From NCBI RefSeq assembly GCF_000173075.1, contig NZ_ABVL01000003.1:434001-498000 (forward strand): a stretch of 64,000 bases of DNA, written 5' to 3'. A model generated the notes under the pieces. The model was not told the origin of the DNA and did not search any database. It saw only the letters and a list, made by a program, of their open reading frames with translations. Of the stretch, positions 1-9,186 are shown piece by piece; position 1 is the first letter of the stretch, and each line of letters opens with the position of its first letter. The position numbers and the translations under genes are program-made. This stretch comes from Chthoniobacter flavus Ellin428. Lineage in GTDB: Bacteria > Verrucomicrobiota > Verrucomicrobiia > Chthoniobacterales > Chthoniobacteraceae.

Positions 1-49
1 CGCGTTCCCATTTAAAAAGCGTGGGAACGCGCAGGAGCGCGTCCTTCCG
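1..49. repeat. Hairpin plus dispersed repeat downstream of phoU
   Basis: Positions 1-10 (CGCGTTCCCA) and 22-31 (TGGGAACGCG) are perfect inverted arms around an 11-nt loop, immediately after the phoU stop. The stretch 22-49 recurs at 21558-21585 with two mismatches, so it is also a dispersed repeat. It could act as a terminator for the pst operon, but the T-tract is in the loop rather than after the stem. Confidence 0.55.
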
Positions 50-745
50 CTATTCCTTATCTTTCCCTGGAGGCGGGACGGGCTGTTTCAGGGAAGGCTC
101 GTGGCGGATGTCCTGCCCCTTGTAGAGATAGAAAACCTCCTCGGCGATGTTCGTGGCGTGATCGGCCACTCGCTCGATCGCCCGGGCCACGGTCATGAGA
201 TTCAACGCCCGGGTAATGCTCTTCGGGTTCTCCACCATGTAGCCGGTGAGTTCACGCTCGAGCTGCTTGTTGATGCTGTCCACGGAACGGTCCCGCGCAA
301 TGATCTCGATCGCGAGCTCATTATTCGCATCGACAAAGGCCGTGATGCTGTCCCGCAACATCTCCTGCGCGATCTCCGCCATCAGCGGAATATCGATGAG
401 CGGCTTGAGCAGCGGCTCGGTATTCAACTCCCGGGAGCGGCGGGCGATCTTCGTCGCCTGGTCGGCGATGCGCTCCAGGTTGTTGGAAATCTTCGAGGTG
501 GTCAGCATCATCCGGCAATCCCGGGCGATGGGGCCGTGCGTGGCCATGTAGGTGATGACCATTTCGTCGATCTGGATCTCGAGGTGATCAATCTGCGAAT
601 CCTCCGCTTCCACGGTATCGCACAGCTTGTCGTCGCGCTCCACGAGCGCCCGCATGGCCAGCGCCAGATTGCGTTCCGTGAGGCCAGACATCATCAGCAA
701 TTGCTCGCGGATGTCGGCGAGTTGTTGTTCCCAAAATTGGCTCAT
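50..745 (-). CDS. phoU: Phosphate signalling complex protein PhoU
   Basis: 231 residues, the usual PhoU length, with two tandem three-helix PhoU repeats. The acidic metal-binding motifs are visible (E-x3-D-x2-E type in ERIADQATKIARRS and ERVADHATNIAEEVF). PhoU is a cytoplasmic partner of the Pst transporter and a PhoR-type kinase and represses the Pho response when phosphate is plentiful. It is the last gene of a minus-strand operon, 38 bp after pstB, which supports the assignment. No phoR or phoB lies in the window. Confidence 0.95.
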   Translation of the reverse strand: MSQFWEQQLADIREQLLMMSGLTERNLALAMRALVERDDKLCDTVEAEDSQIDHLEIQIDEMVITYMATHGPIARDCRMMLTTSKISNNLERIADQATKIARRSRELNTEPLLKPLIDIPLMAEIAQEMLRDSITAFVDANNELAIEIIARDRSVDSINKQLERELTGYMVENPKSITRALNLMTVARAIERVADHATNIAEEVFYLYKGQDIRHEPSLKQPVPPPGKDKE

Positions 746-783
746 ATCTACTCTCGGTTGAGGTCAAAGGGGGCCAGCGGTCA

Positions 784-1617
784 TCAACCGAAACGTCCCG
801 TAATGTAATCTTCCGTCTGTCTTTGCGAAGGATTTGTGAAGATTTTTTCCGTTTTGGCAAACTCGATTAGTTTACCCAGGTAAAAGAAAGCCGTGTTATC
901 CGAGCAGCGACCGGCCTGCTGCATGTTATGGGTCACGATGACGATCGTGTATTTGCCCTTCAACTGCTGGATCAGTTCCTCGACCTTGGAAGTCGCAATC
1001 GGGTCCAGCGCCGAACACGGCTCGTCCATGAGGATGATGCTCGGCTCGACCGCAATCGCTCGCGCAATGCACAGGCGCTGCTGCTGGCCGCCGGAAAGCC
1101 CGAGGCCGCTGGTGTGCAGGCGGTCTTTCACCTCGTCCCATAGGGCCGCGCCCCGCAGACTCTTCTCGACCACTTCGTCGAGCCGCTTGCGATCGCTGAT
1201 GCCCTGAATCTCCAGGCCGTAGGTGATGTTCTCGTAGATCGATTTCGGAAACGGATTCGACTTCTGGAAGACCATGCCCACTTGCCGGCGCAGTGAGATG
1301 ACATCCACATCGGGATCGTAGATGTCGATCCCGTGAATGCGGACGCGCCCTTTGCCGATCCGGGCAATATCCACCAGGTCGTTCATGCGATTGAAGCACC
1401 GCAGCAGCGTAGACTTGCCGCAACCGGAGGGCCCGATGAACGCCGTCACCTTGTTCGCGGGGATGCTGATGTTGATCTCGTGCAACGCACGCGCCTGGCC
1501 GTAGTAAAAATCCAGGTTTTCGACCTCGATCATCGTCGAGCTTTCCTCGGGCGGTGCTAGGGCAGCGTGGGGCATCGGAGCGGTGTCGGGCAGCTTCATG
1601 GGAAAGTTGGAAGGCAT
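784..1617 (-). CDS. pstB: Phosphate ABC transporter ATP-binding protein PstB
   Basis: ATPase of the high-affinity phosphate importer. Walker [10 protein letters not shown], signature LSGGQQQR, Walker B IILMDEP and the switch His ([13 protein letters not shown]) are all present. The conserved PstB core begins at [12 protein letters not shown] (start near 1533, about 249 residues, the normal family length). The annotated upstream start adds 28 poorly conserved residues; either is possible, since pstA ends only 17 bp before the longer start. Co-transcribed with pstC, pstA and phoU. Confidence 0.95.
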   Translation of the reverse strand: MPSNFPMKLPDTAPMPHAALAPPEESSTMIEVENLDFYYGQARALHEINISIPANKVTAFIGPSGCGKSTLLRCFNRMNDLVDIARIGKGRVRIHGIDIYDPDVDVISLRRQVGMVFQKSNPFPKSIYENITYGLEIQGISDRKRLDEVVEKSLRGAALWDEVKDRLHTSGLGLSGGQQQRLCIARAIAVEPSIILMDEPCSALDPIATSKVEELIQQLKGKYTIVIVTHNMQQAGRCSDNTAFFYLGKLIEFAKTEKIFTNPSQRQTEDYITGRFG

Positions 1618-1634
1618 CCTGGGCAGGCGGATCG

Positions 1635-2747
1635 CTACCAGCGGTAACGATTCCTCATTTTGATACGCAGCAGAATGGAGGTCAGGGCGATACCCATGAC
1701 GATAACCAAAAAAACGAAGGCCGCACCATATTGCACCCGCTCGGTGTATTCGTTCTGCGGGATCTTCGAGCTGACCACATAGATGTGATACGGCAGGGCC
1801 ATCACGCCCTGGAAAAAGAAGTCCATCGGGTGGTCGACCTGCCAGGGCATCTTATCGCGAATGACATAGGCCGCGGTGAACATGATCGGCGCCGTCTCCC
1901 CCGCCACGCGCGCGATACCGAGGATGGACGACGTCAGCATTCCCGGCAGTGCGTAGGGCAGGACATTCGTGCGAATGGTCTGCCATTTCGTCGCTCCCAG
2001 TGCCAGCGAACCCTCGCGAAAACCCTTCGGCACCGACTTGAGCGATTCCTCGCTGGCCGTGATCACTACCGGCAAGGCCATGAAGGCCAGCGTGAACCAA
2101 CCGGAAAGCAGGCACACGTTCCAGCCGGAGAAATTCAGATAGTGCCCAAAGCCCACTGGAAAGCTCAGCACCGTCGGATTCCGAAAGTCCTGCAACATCG
2201 GCATGAACATCACGAACAGGGCGAAACCGAACAGGCCGAAGACAATCGAAGGCACCCCTGCGAGGTTCAAAATGGCCAACCGGACGAAGTGCACAAATCT
2301 CCCCTGCTTGCTGTACTCGTTGAGATAGATCGCGCTGCTGATACCGATGAAAAGCGCGATAGCCATCGACCCGATGACCAGCAGCACCGTGCCGACGATG
2401 CACGGGAAGATTCCACCCGAACTGTAAACGTAACTCTCCGCCGGGATGTCCTTGATGTGGCGCTCCTCCTTGAACTTTCGGAAGTCCCGGTCCCCGAGTT
2501 CCATCTTCTTCCCCTCGAATTGGAAAACATACAACGTCTCCGGCGCCTGCGTGAGGAAGGGCACATTGACGAACGGGAAGCTCGAACGGAATACCGTCTG
2601 CCCACCTTTGACGAAGATGAACCCGAAGATGACCGCCGCGCAGATCAGGATGAAATAGGTCGCCGTGCGGAAAAAGCCGAACGCGATGTGCTCGATGGTG
2701 CGAGCCGACGACTTGCGGGCAACGAAGGGATTGACTGGAGCGTTCAT
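1635..2747 (-). CDS. pstA: Phosphate ABC transporter permease PstA
   Basis: 370-residue inner-membrane permease. After the first membrane segment (residues about 30-50) comes a non-membrane stretch of about 80 residues before the core transmembrane domain. The cytoplasmic coupling motif is seen as [20 protein letters not shown]. PstA is normally about 280-300 residues, so the extra mass is largely the periplasmic loop. It begins 4 bp after the pstC stop, implying translational coupling, and is followed by pstB. Confidence 0.93.
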   Translation of the reverse strand: MNAPVNPFVARKSSARTIEHIAFGFFRTATYFILICAAVIFGFIFVKGGQTVFRSSFPFVNVPFLTQAPETLYVFQFEGKKMELGDRDFRKFKEERHIKDIPAESYVYSSGGIFPCIVGTVLLVIGSMAIALFIGISSAIYLNEYSKQGRFVHFVRLAILNLAGVPSIVFGLFGFALFVMFMPMLQDFRNPTVLSFPVGFGHYLNFSGWNVCLLSGWFTLAFMALPVVITASEESLKSVPKGFREGSLALGATKWQTIRTNVLPYALPGMLTSSILGIARVAGETAPIMFTAAYVIRDKMPWQVDHPMDFFFQGVMALPYHIYVVSSKIPQNEYTERVQYGAAFVFLVIVMGIALTSILLRIKMRNRYRW

Positions 2748-2751
2748 GGCC

Positions 2752-4368
2752 TTACCCGATGGAAATGCGATAGCGATGGACGATCCGCTGCGCCACGTAA
2801 TTGATGACCAGCGAAAGTGTGAAGAGCACCACGCCCACCATAAAGAGCGCGCGATAGTGGATGCCGCCCTTCACCACCTCGCCCATCTCCTGGGCGATGA
2901 TGCCCGTCATGGTATGCACCGGCTGGAAGAAGGCACCGAGCCCCTGTGTGAAGTCGGGAATGGCGATGCGGTTGCCCGCACAGAGCAACACGATCATCGT
3001 CTCGCCGATCACGCGGCCGAAGCCGAGCAGCACCGCCGAGATGATGCCCGACAGCGAAGCCGGCACGAGCACCCGCACGATGGTCTGGAAGCGATTCGCC
3101 CCCAGCGCATAGGAGGCTTCCTTGAAGTGCTTTGGGACGTTGTTGAGCGCGTCTTCCGCGAGGGAAAAAATGGTCGGGATCGAGATCAGAGCCAGCAGGC
3201 AACCCGCCGTCAACGCGTTCAGCCGCTCGCTCATCGGGAACCCCGGAAACCAGCTCAAGGCCGGCGTCTGCGACAGCCAGCGCAGCGCGGTCCCCAGCAC
3301 CGCGATGCCAAAAAAGCCGAGGACCACCGAGGGAATTGCGGAGATGAATTCGATATACGGTTTGACGATGCCCTTCTCCCGCGGCCCGGCGATTTCGCTC
3401 ACATAGATCGCCGCCGAGATTCCCAGCGGCACTGCGATGGCCAGCGCGATGATCGAGACCAGCAGCGAGCCCACGAAGAGCGGCACGATTCCATACCAAT
3501 CCTGCCAGAAGCTGGCGGTCAGCCATTCGCGCCCGAAGAGAAAGGAAGTCACCGCCTTGGAAGCCGGCACCGGTGCGTCGTAATTCCAGTTCTCCATGTT
3601 CTTTTCGATCTGCGGGAGGGAGGCGATCAGCGCCCGGGCCTTGGCGTGCACCGCGTCGATCTTCGCCTGGAATTTCGGATCGGCCACGTGGGGAGAGCTT
3701 TGCAGCGCCGCTCCCAGTTTGTCCGCAAATTGATCGTTGACCTTGCGAAAGGCGGGTAACGTCCCCTTCATTACGCCCGTCTCGGCCGCGAAGTTCACCG
3801 GGGCAATCTCAATCTTGTCCGCCTCCTCCTTCTTGCCGGCACTGAGCAGCATGTCTCTCTGCTCTTCCCGGTCCTCATTCACCCGGGCCTTGGTCTTGGT
3901 GGCAATCGCCACGTCCGAAAGATCCGAAAGCGTGCCACGCACGTCTTCGATGGAATCGCCAAAGGCATTGGCAAAAGCATCGAACGAAGCCAGCGCCGCG
4001 GTCACCTGTTCCGGCGTCTTGCCTTCGGCCGTGAGCTTCTGAAACTCCGCCAACCGCGCGGCGTTCAGATCCCGCGTCATGGCGGTGTGTTCGTCCACCT
4101 CATGCCGAATGAAATCCACATACTCGAGCCCGGCCAACCGGTAGAGCCGCAAGTCGCGCTGGCTCTTGCCAAAAAAGCCGACCCCTTCCCGGAAAAGGAA
4201 GATGGTAATCAACGCCAGCACCACCACCGCAACGATGGCATTGCCGTTGAAGAAATACTTGATGATGTCGTCCGGAGTCAGCCCAAGGATCCGGAACCGA
4301 TTTCGATTGAGCAACGCATCTCCAACCGAGCGAGTCGGGGCGAAAGCTGTGGATGACGCAGTGGGCAT
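2752..4368 (-). CDS. pstC: Phosphate ABC transporter permease PstC with large periplasmic insert
   Basis: First gene of the pst operon. The C-terminal 280 residues are a typical PstC permease (core near [22 protein letters not shown], coupling loop [20 protein letters not shown]). The protein is 538 residues against about 300-320 for typical PstC. The surplus is a soluble, mostly helical stretch between membrane segment 1 (about 35-60) and the core (about 285). No pstS is adjacent; the periplasmic binding protein must be elsewhere or be replaced functionally. A Pho-box-like array lies upstream. Confidence 0.93.
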   Translation of the reverse strand: MPTASSTAFAPTRSVGDALLNRNRFRILGLTPDDIIKYFFNGNAIVAVVVLALITIFLFREGVGFFGKSQRDLRLYRLAGLEYVDFIRHEVDEHTAMTRDLNAARLAEFQKLTAEGKTPEQVTAALASFDAFANAFGDSIEDVRGTLSDLSDVAIATKTKARVNEDREEQRDMLLSAGKKEEADKIEIAPVNFAAETGVMKGTLPAFRKVNDQFADKLGAALQSSPHVADPKFQAKIDAVHAKARALIASLPQIEKNMENWNYDAPVPASKAVTSFLFGREWLTASFWQDWYGIVPLFVGSLLVSIIALAIAVPLGISAAIYVSEIAGPREKGIVKPYIEFISAIPSVVLGFFGIAVLGTALRWLSQTPALSWFPGFPMSERLNALTAGCLLALISIPTIFSLAEDALNNVPKHFKEASYALGANRFQTIVRVLVPASLSGIISAVLLGFGRVIGETMIVLLCAGNRIAIPDFTQGLGAFFQPVHTMTGIIAQEMGEVVKGGIHYRALFMVGVVLFTLSLVINYVAQRIVHRYRISIG

Positions 4369-4438
4369 GAAAGGGTTTCTACTGGAAGAGCGCTACTCGT
4401 GTCTGGAATTTAATTGGTCCAAACAATCCGGCCAATCT

Positions 4439-4507
4439 GTGACATTCGCGTCTCAGTCATGTTACAAACAGGTTACATTCCAAAATTGATTGTGACGGTT
4501 GCGTGAC
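4439..4507 (-). promoter_or_regulatory. Pho-box-like direct repeat array upstream of pstC
   Basis: On the minus strand five GTNAC motifs run toward pstC, with 5' ends at 4507, 4496, 4476, 4465 and 4443. Within each of the first two pairs the period is exactly 11 bp, the spacing of PhoB half-sites in a Pho box. The inter-pair gaps are 20 and 22 bp, about two turns. The array starts about 70 bp before the pstC start codon and lies between two minus-strand genes, as expected for a PhoB-activated pst promoter. The assignment rests on motif, spacing and context only. Confidence 0.6.
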
Positions 4508-4563
4508 GTCCTTCAGGGAAAACCTTAGATTTCCAGAAAGTGGCAGAATCTACGAGCCGTGGA

Positions 4564-5466
4564 TCAATGCAAATTCTCGCGGCGCGTCTTCTGTAAAAAG
4601 GCCCGTACTGCCTCATAAAACTCGACCGAATCCGGCTGGGAATGCCCATGGCCGGGCATCGGATAGAATCGCTTCAAACCCACCACAGCGGCTGCATACA
4701 ACTGCGCGCCCTGTGAGAAGGGTACGGTTTGATCTTCCATCCCCTGCGCAATGAACACCGGAGTCTCCATCCGGCGCATCTTGGCCAGATTATCGAACTT
4801 CAGCCGCACCAGATACCGCGCCGGCAGCCAGCCATAGTGATACTGGGCAATGTCGGGAAATGAGGTAAACGCTCCGGACGTGATCAACGCTCGACAGCGC
4901 TGCCGACTGGCAACCTCCGTGGCCATCGCCCCACCCATGGATTGTCCGATCACTACCACATCGCGCGCCGCCACCCCCTTTTCGCGCACAATCCAGTCGA
5001 AGGCGGCTTGCGACGCAGCGTAGCAGCTCTGCTCATCCGGCGTTCCGGAGCTGTGACCGAAACCCGGATAATCGAAACCCAGCACGCTCATGTGCAGTTC
5101 GTTGCGCCAACTGCGCAGTGCCTTGCCACAGGTGGAAAGATTCTGACCATTGCCGTGCATATAGAGCACCGCCCCTTTTCCCGGGGTCCAATCCGTCGCC
5201 GGCAGCCACCAACCCTGGATGGTATTGCCATCCGGCGTCACCATCGACTCCTCCTCGACCATCGTCTTCGCCGGCGGCCCCAGCCACGGCTGGCGAATGG
5301 TCCATCCTGGAAAAGCGAGCCGATTCTCGCCCAGAACCAGGAGGATCGCCGCGACGGCATACGCTCCAACCAACCAAGTACCAATTCGCAGCGCTCGTTG
5401 CCATAACCGTTGCAAGTGTGGCTTCGTTTCCGATTCCGCATTCCGCACTCCACATTCCGCATTCAT
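4564..5466 (-). CDS. Membrane-anchored alpha/beta hydrolase
   Basis: 300 residues. One N-terminal membrane segment (about 29-47) precedes an alpha/beta-hydrolase fold: oxyanion strand LYMHGNGQN, nucleophile elbow GQSMGG (Ser), acid in GMEDQTVPF and catalytic His in PGHGHSQ. Family members are serine hydrolases of unknown substrate (BEM46/YqiK-like layout). The first 12 residues (MNAECGVRNAES) are encoded by a heptamer repeat, so the true start may be downstream, though no better one is obvious. The start codon overlaps the AraC-family stop by 4 bp (ATGA), so the two genes are translationally coupled. Confidence 0.85.
   Translation of the reverse strand: MNAECGVRNAESETKPHLQRLWQRALRIGTWLVGAYAVAAILLVLGENRLAFPGWTIRQPWLGPPAKTMVEEESMVTPDGNTIQGWWLPATDWTPGKGAVLYMHGNGQNLSTCGKALRSWRNELHMSVLGFDYPGFGHSSGTPDEQSCYAASQAAFDWIVREKGVAARDVVVIGQSMGGAMATEVASRQRCRALITSGAFTSFPDIAQYHYGWLPARYLVRLKFDNLAKMRRMETPVFIAQGMEDQTVPFSQGAQLYAAAVVGLKRFYPMPGHGHSQPDSVEFYEAVRAFLQKTRRENLH
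5433..5465. repeat. ATTCCGC heptamer tandem repeat (copy 1)
   Basis: Four and a half 7-bp units (ATTCCGC, ATTCCGC, ACTCCAC, ATTCCGC, ATTCA) cover the start of the hydrolase gene and the end of the AraC gene. The same unit recurs at 6110-6143 within the AraC gene. Seven-bp units keep frame every three copies. Confidence 0.8.
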
Positions 5467-6386
5467 AGTGCGTGATCCTCAAACGCCCCGCGATATTCCC
5501 GCGGGCTCATGCCGGTGATCGCGCGGAACTGGCGATTGAAATTCGCCAGGTTCTCAAAGCCGCAGGCCAGCGCGATATCCGCCACCTTCGCCTCCGCATC
5601 GCGCAGCCGCGCACAGGCATTCCCGACCCGAAGCTCATTGATGTACTGCGGCAGCGTCTTCCCGGTGCGCGTTTTGAAAAACCGGCTGAACGCTCCCTCG
5701 CTCAACGCCGCACAACGCGCCACCTCCTCGCGCTCGATGACTTCATCGAGATGCTCGTGGATGTAGCGCATGACCCGCTGCATGCGCGGCGTGTCCGAAT
5801 CCCGCAACTCCGGTGAAAAGTTCGCGCTCGCGATCGGGTGCAGATGCTTCGACGCCGCCAGCGCATTCACGATCTCCAGCAGCTTCAACAACCGCCCCAA
5901 TCCTTGCGAGTCCGCGAGCTCCTGCATCGACCGCGCTACGACCTCGCGCGTCACCCCCGTCACCTGCAACCCACGCGCGCTGCGCTTCAACAACCGCCGC
6001 ACCGCTTCCATCTCCGGACTCTGCAAAAAGTGATCCCCGAGAAAATCCTCGCGAAACCGCACCACGATGGCGTGCACCGCGTCCGTTCTCTCCTTCTTCC
6101 GCGCCCCCGATTCCACATTCCGCATTCCACATTCGGCATTCCCTTCCTCTTGGTGCCATACATGCGGCAAATTTGCCCCCACGAACACCAGATCCCCCGG
6201 CACGAGCGGCGCGATATTATCCCCCACGATGCGATACCCCGCGCTCTTCATTACCAGCGTAAGCTGCACCTCGGGATGAAAGTGCCAGCGCGCCCCATAC
6301 CCGCTCCCCTTTACCACCTCGCAATGAAACGACTCGCGCGAGGATTGCGGCGTTGTCTCGAGGATGGGCTGGCGGGCGGAGATCAC
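5463..6386 (-). CDS. AraC-family transcriptional regulator with cupin sensor
   Basis: 307 residues. An N-terminal cupin-type sensory domain (HFHPEVQLTLV, then VPGDLVFVGANLPHVWHQ) is followed by a C-terminal double helix-turn-helix (about 205-305: EEVARCAALSEGAFSRFFK and VADIALACGFENLANFNRQF). This architecture regulates carbohydrate or secondary-metabolite genes in known relatives; the inducer here is unknown. A heptamer repeat inserts about 20 Asn/Glu/Arg-rich residues into a cupin surface loop. The gene is coupled to the downstream hydrolase by an ATGA overlap. Confidence 0.9.
   Translation of the reverse strand: MISARQPILETTPQSSRESFHCEVVKGSGYGARWHFHPEVQLTLVMKSAGYRIVGDNIAPLVPGDLVFVGANLPHVWHQEEGNAECGMRNVESGARKKERTDAVHAIVVRFREDFLGDHFLQSPEMEAVRRLLKRSARGLQVTGVTREVVARSMQELADSQGLGRLLKLLEIVNALAASKHLHPIASANFSPELRDSDTPRMQRVMRYIHEHLDEVIEREEVARCAALSEGAFSRFFKTRTGKTLPQYINELRVGNACARLRDAEAKVADIALACGFENLANFNRQFRAITGMSPREYRGAFEDHAL
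6110..6143. repeat. ATTCCAC heptamer tandem repeat (copy 2)
   Basis: Nearly five 7-bp units (ATTCCAC, ATTCCGC, ATTCCAC, ATTCGGC, ATTCCC) lie in frame inside the AraC-family gene, between the conserved LPHVWHQ and HAIVVRFREDF blocks of the cupin domain. Confidence 0.8.
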
Positions 6387-6560
6387 AAAAGTATCAGAAA
6401 CCGTAACCTACCGAGTAGAGAGAGCAAGCCCGCGCTGCTAGCGTCCGCCCATCGTCTTTCTGCCATCTGTCTTTTTCCGCCGCCTGCCACCCCCCCTTTT
6501 CACTCCTCACTAAGCATCAAGCACTAAGCACTCCCCTCTTCATCCTCACCACCTCGCACC

Positions 6561-7934
6561 ATGGGCAAAGAATACAACATCATCCCGAAGACCGTCCCCC
6601 GCGTCGAAACCAAGTACCGCCGCGTCGCCAGCCCGCTGCCGCATCCCGATTCCGTGCCATTGCTCGAGAAGCTGCGCCAATTCGAGCCCATCTCCATGCG
6701 CGGCATGCCACCCCTCGTCTGGGATCGCGCCGAGGACATTCAGATTTACGACAAATACGGCAACCGCTGGCTCGATTGGTCGTCGGGCGTGCTCGTCACC
6801 AACGCCGGCCACGCCGCCCCGGAAATCAGCCAGGCCATCGTCGACCAGGTCCACAGCGGCCTGCTCCACAGCTACGTCTTCGGCAATGAAAAGCGCGCCG
6901 CCCTCGTGGAATGCCTCGCCGGCGTCGCCCCGGAAGGCCTGAAGAAAGTTTTCCTCCTTACCACCGGTTCGGAAGCCACCGAGTGCGCCATCAAGCTCAG
7001 CCGCGCCCACGGCATCAAGGTCGGCGGCAACAAAAAGATCGGCATCATCGGCTGGGAACGCGGCTTTCACGGCCGGACCCTCGGCTCGCAACAGGCCGGC
7101 GGCATGGCCGGACAGAAATCGTGGATCGTCAATGAAGACCCGGCCATCATGACCGCGCCCTTCCCGGATGGGTTCTGGCAGACCGACACCAGCTTCGATG
7201 CCTTCCTCGCCGCCGTCGAAGCGCGCGGCATGAAACCCGAAAACGTCGCCGGCGTCATCATGGAAAGCTACCAGGGCGTCGGCCCCGACTTCGCTCCCGT
7301 CGAATTCGTCCGCCAACTCGCTGAGTGGTGCCGCAAGCACCAGATCGTCCTCACCTTCGACGAAGTGCAGGCTGGTTTCGGACGCACCGGGAAGTTCTGG
7401 GCATTCGAGCATTACGGCGTCACGCCCGACATCATCTGCTGCGGCAAGGGCATCAGCAGTTCGCTGCCGCTCTCGGCCGTGATCGGTCGCGAATCGATCA
7501 TGGATCAATTCGGTCCCGGCTCGATGACCAGCACGCACACCGGCAATCCCGTGTGCTGCGCCGCCGCCCTGGCCAGCGTGCAAAAAATCATCCGCGAAGA
7601 TCTCACCGGCAACGCCGCCCGGCTCGAATCCACCCTGCTGGAAGGCCTGCGCCAGATCCAAAAGAAGCACCCGGATTACATCGGCTACGTCAGCGCCCGC
7701 GGCCTGGTCGGCGGCATGCAGACCATGGTGAAAGGCAAGAAAGAGCCGAACCACGACCTCGCGCACAACATCATCGAGCGTTGCTTTCACAAGGGTCTGC
7801 TCCTCTTCGCGCCCGTCGGCGCCTGGGGCCAAACCGTCAAGATCGCCCCGCCGCTCACCATCCCGCTCGACGCTCTACAGGATGGCCTCGCCGTCCTCGC
7901 CGAAGCGACCGACGAAGCGATCGCCGCGCTGTAA
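6561..7934 (+). CDS. Class III PLP aminotransferase (GabT/ArgD family)
   Basis: 457 residues with the full class III fold: GSEATECAIKLSR phosphate-binding loop, FDEVQAGFGRTG with the ring-contacting Asp, and CGKGISSSLPLSAVIGR containing the Schiff-base Lys. Such enzymes transfer omega-amino groups (4-aminobutyrate, acetylornithine, diaminobutyrate). Sequence alone does not fix the substrate, so no symbol is given. It is a single gene between divergent neighbours; the ATG at 6561 gives the conserved N-terminus. Confidence 0.92.
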   Translation: MGKEYNIIPKTVPRVETKYRRVASPLPHPDSVPLLEKLRQFEPISMRGMPPLVWDRAEDIQIYDKYGNRWLDWSSGVLVTNAGHAAPEISQAIVDQVHSGLLHSYVFGNEKRAALVECLAGVAPEGLKKVFLLTTGSEATECAIKLSRAHGIKVGGNKKIGIIGWERGFHGRTLGSQQAGGMAGQKSWIVNEDPAIMTAPFPDGFWQTDTSFDAFLAAVEARGMKPENVAGVIMESYQGVGPDFAPVEFVRQLAEWCRKHQIVLTFDEVQAGFGRTGKFWAFEHYGVTPDIICCGKGISSSLPLSAVIGRESIMDQFGPGSMTSTHTGNPVCCAAALASVQKIIREDLTGNAARLESTLLEGLRQIQKKHPDYIGYVSARGLVGGMQTMVKGKKEPNHDLAHNIIERCFHKGLLLFAPVGAWGQTVKIAPPLTIPLDALQDGLAVLAEATDEAIAAL

Positions 7935-8056
7935 TCGAGTTCATCGAAGCCGGTTGTCGCCACGACACTCCGGGGAAACGCTGCAAATGAAGCTTTTCTC
8001 CCGCGCCTCGACAGAGCGAGGCGTCTACATCCTCCCTCGACGCGGGTTCAAAAAAA

Positions 8057-8086
8057 GCGGCCTCCCCTCGCTGAAAGGGAGGCCGC
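8057..8086 (-). terminator. Rho-independent terminator of the small-protein pair
   Basis: GCGGCCTCCC (8057-8066) and GGGAGGCCGC (8077-8086) form a perfect 10-bp stem with a 10-nt loop. On the minus strand the stem is followed by seven Ts (plus-strand A-tract 8050-8056). It lies 66 bp after the stop of the minus-strand gene at 8152. Confidence 0.85.
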
Positions 8087-8151
8087 CGATGCAATCGAGG
8101 GATTTCAGAAGAAACCCCACGGTCGAAAAGGGTAGGTTTATTGCCCGCGCG

Positions 8152-8376
8152 TCAGGTGGCTTTCGCAAACTCGGCGACGACTCCGAGATTGCCCAAGGTG
8201 CGGCAACTGACGCTCCAGTGATTCCGCTCGGCGAACAGCGTCATCTTTTCCAGTTGCGCGTTGTCGGACAGATTGGGCCAGCAGGCGTTGATCGATTCTT
8301 TGTAAATGCGGCAGACCTCCGATCTCTGGAGCTGAGTACGGATCGCCGATTGGAGATGAGGGAGTGTGGTGTACAT
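8152..8376 (-). CDS. Small hypothetical protein (74 aa)
   Basis: Not recognised. A short soluble protein with Cys, Trp and many polar residues (TLFAERNHWSVSCRTL) and no signal peptide. It starts 6 bp after the stop of the membrane protein at 8383-8643 and ends before a clear terminator, so the two form a small operon. The terminator and tight spacing make a real gene likely despite the lack of an obvious family. Confidence 0.55.
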   Translation of the reverse strand: MYTTLPHLQSAIRTQLQRSEVCRIYKESINACWPNLSDNAQLEKMTLFAERNHWSVSCRTLGNLGVVAEFAKAT

Positions 8377-8382
8377 GGGGGA

Positions 8383-8643
8383 CTATTCGGTTTCGAATTT
8401 GCGCGGCTTGACCTCCCGCGCGGCTACAGCAAGCAAAATTCCCAGGGCGAAATCGCCCAAAGCGGTGACGAGGAGAACAGTGCCGACGAGCAGTTCCAGG
8501 CCCCGATATTGATGGTGCGATGGCGACGCCAAAATCAGCGCGAGTCCGCACAACAGACACACCAAACACATCGCCCACTGCCGGGCTTGAGCGAGAGAAG
8601 TCACCGCCCTGGACTTTTTCGATTGATCACGCGAAATGGGCAT
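8383..8643 (-). CDS. Small two-TM membrane protein (86 aa)
   Basis: Not recognised. Two hydrophobic segments (about 24-40, WAMCLVCLLCGLALIL, and 50-73, LLVGTVLLVTALGDFALGIL) follow a basic N-terminus and precede a short charged tail, suggesting a hairpin inner-membrane protein. First gene of a two-gene operon with the 74-aa protein. The intergenic segment upstream (8644-8841) shows no other gene. Confidence 0.55.
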   Translation of the reverse strand: MPISRDQSKKSRAVTSLAQARQWAMCLVCLLCGLALILASPSHHQYRGLELLVGTVLLVTALGDFALGILLAVAAREVKPRKFETE

Positions 8644-8841
8644 TTTCAGAAAAATAAAACCACCAATGAGAGATACGTGATACCACTATCGTGTTTTCCA
8701 CTACATTGCAATGCGGTATTTACTCTCGCAAGTGCAAATCGAAGGGCTTTGTTCGTGGCTCTTTAGAATCCGCTGCGGCAGTACTGGTGTATTGCTACGG
8801 CCATCCCCGCAACTTGGGCGATCAGTGGCAGGATGCCTCAG

Positions 8842-9054
8842 CATTACCCACATCTTTTTCGGATTTAGGACCAGGGTAATGCGACCGTAGCTTACTGGGA
8901 GGGGTGACTTCCCAGAAAAAAACCTGCGTCGCGGACGACGCCCTCGAAGAGAGGCGCTGCGCGCATCGGTTTTCGGTCAGCGACTAGGAAGTCGCCGCTC
9001 CCAGTGGCGCCGTCCCCTTCGACATCTAAACACCGCGCAAAGATGTGGGTAATG
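8842..9054. repeat. MITE-like element with 16-bp terminal inverted repeats (copy 1)
   Basis: CATTACCCACATCTTT at 8842-8857 is the exact inverse of the sequence at 9039-9054. Inside are nested inverted arms (ACTGGGAG ... GACTTCC near 8893-8912 against GGAAGTC ... CTCCCAGT near 8988-9005). No ORF spans it. The same termini bracket 10326-10469, and one end recurs near 22431-22444. The 8644-9186 gap otherwise holds nothing recognisable. Confidence 0.7.
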
Positions 9055-9186
9055 GTTAGAGGAAGCCGCCGCACCCTCCCCGCAATTGGCGCCATCGGGT
9101 TTCACCCAAACACCGTCGCACGGTGGATTCCCTATCGACTCCGTCCGCTGATTTCGGATTACTGCGCATTTGTATCTTCCTCCGCA

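Noticed and set aside
6546..7832. 428-codon minus-strand ORF
   Set aside because: Antisense to the class III aminotransferase; low-complexity Ala/Asp/Gly composition from GC-rich third positions.
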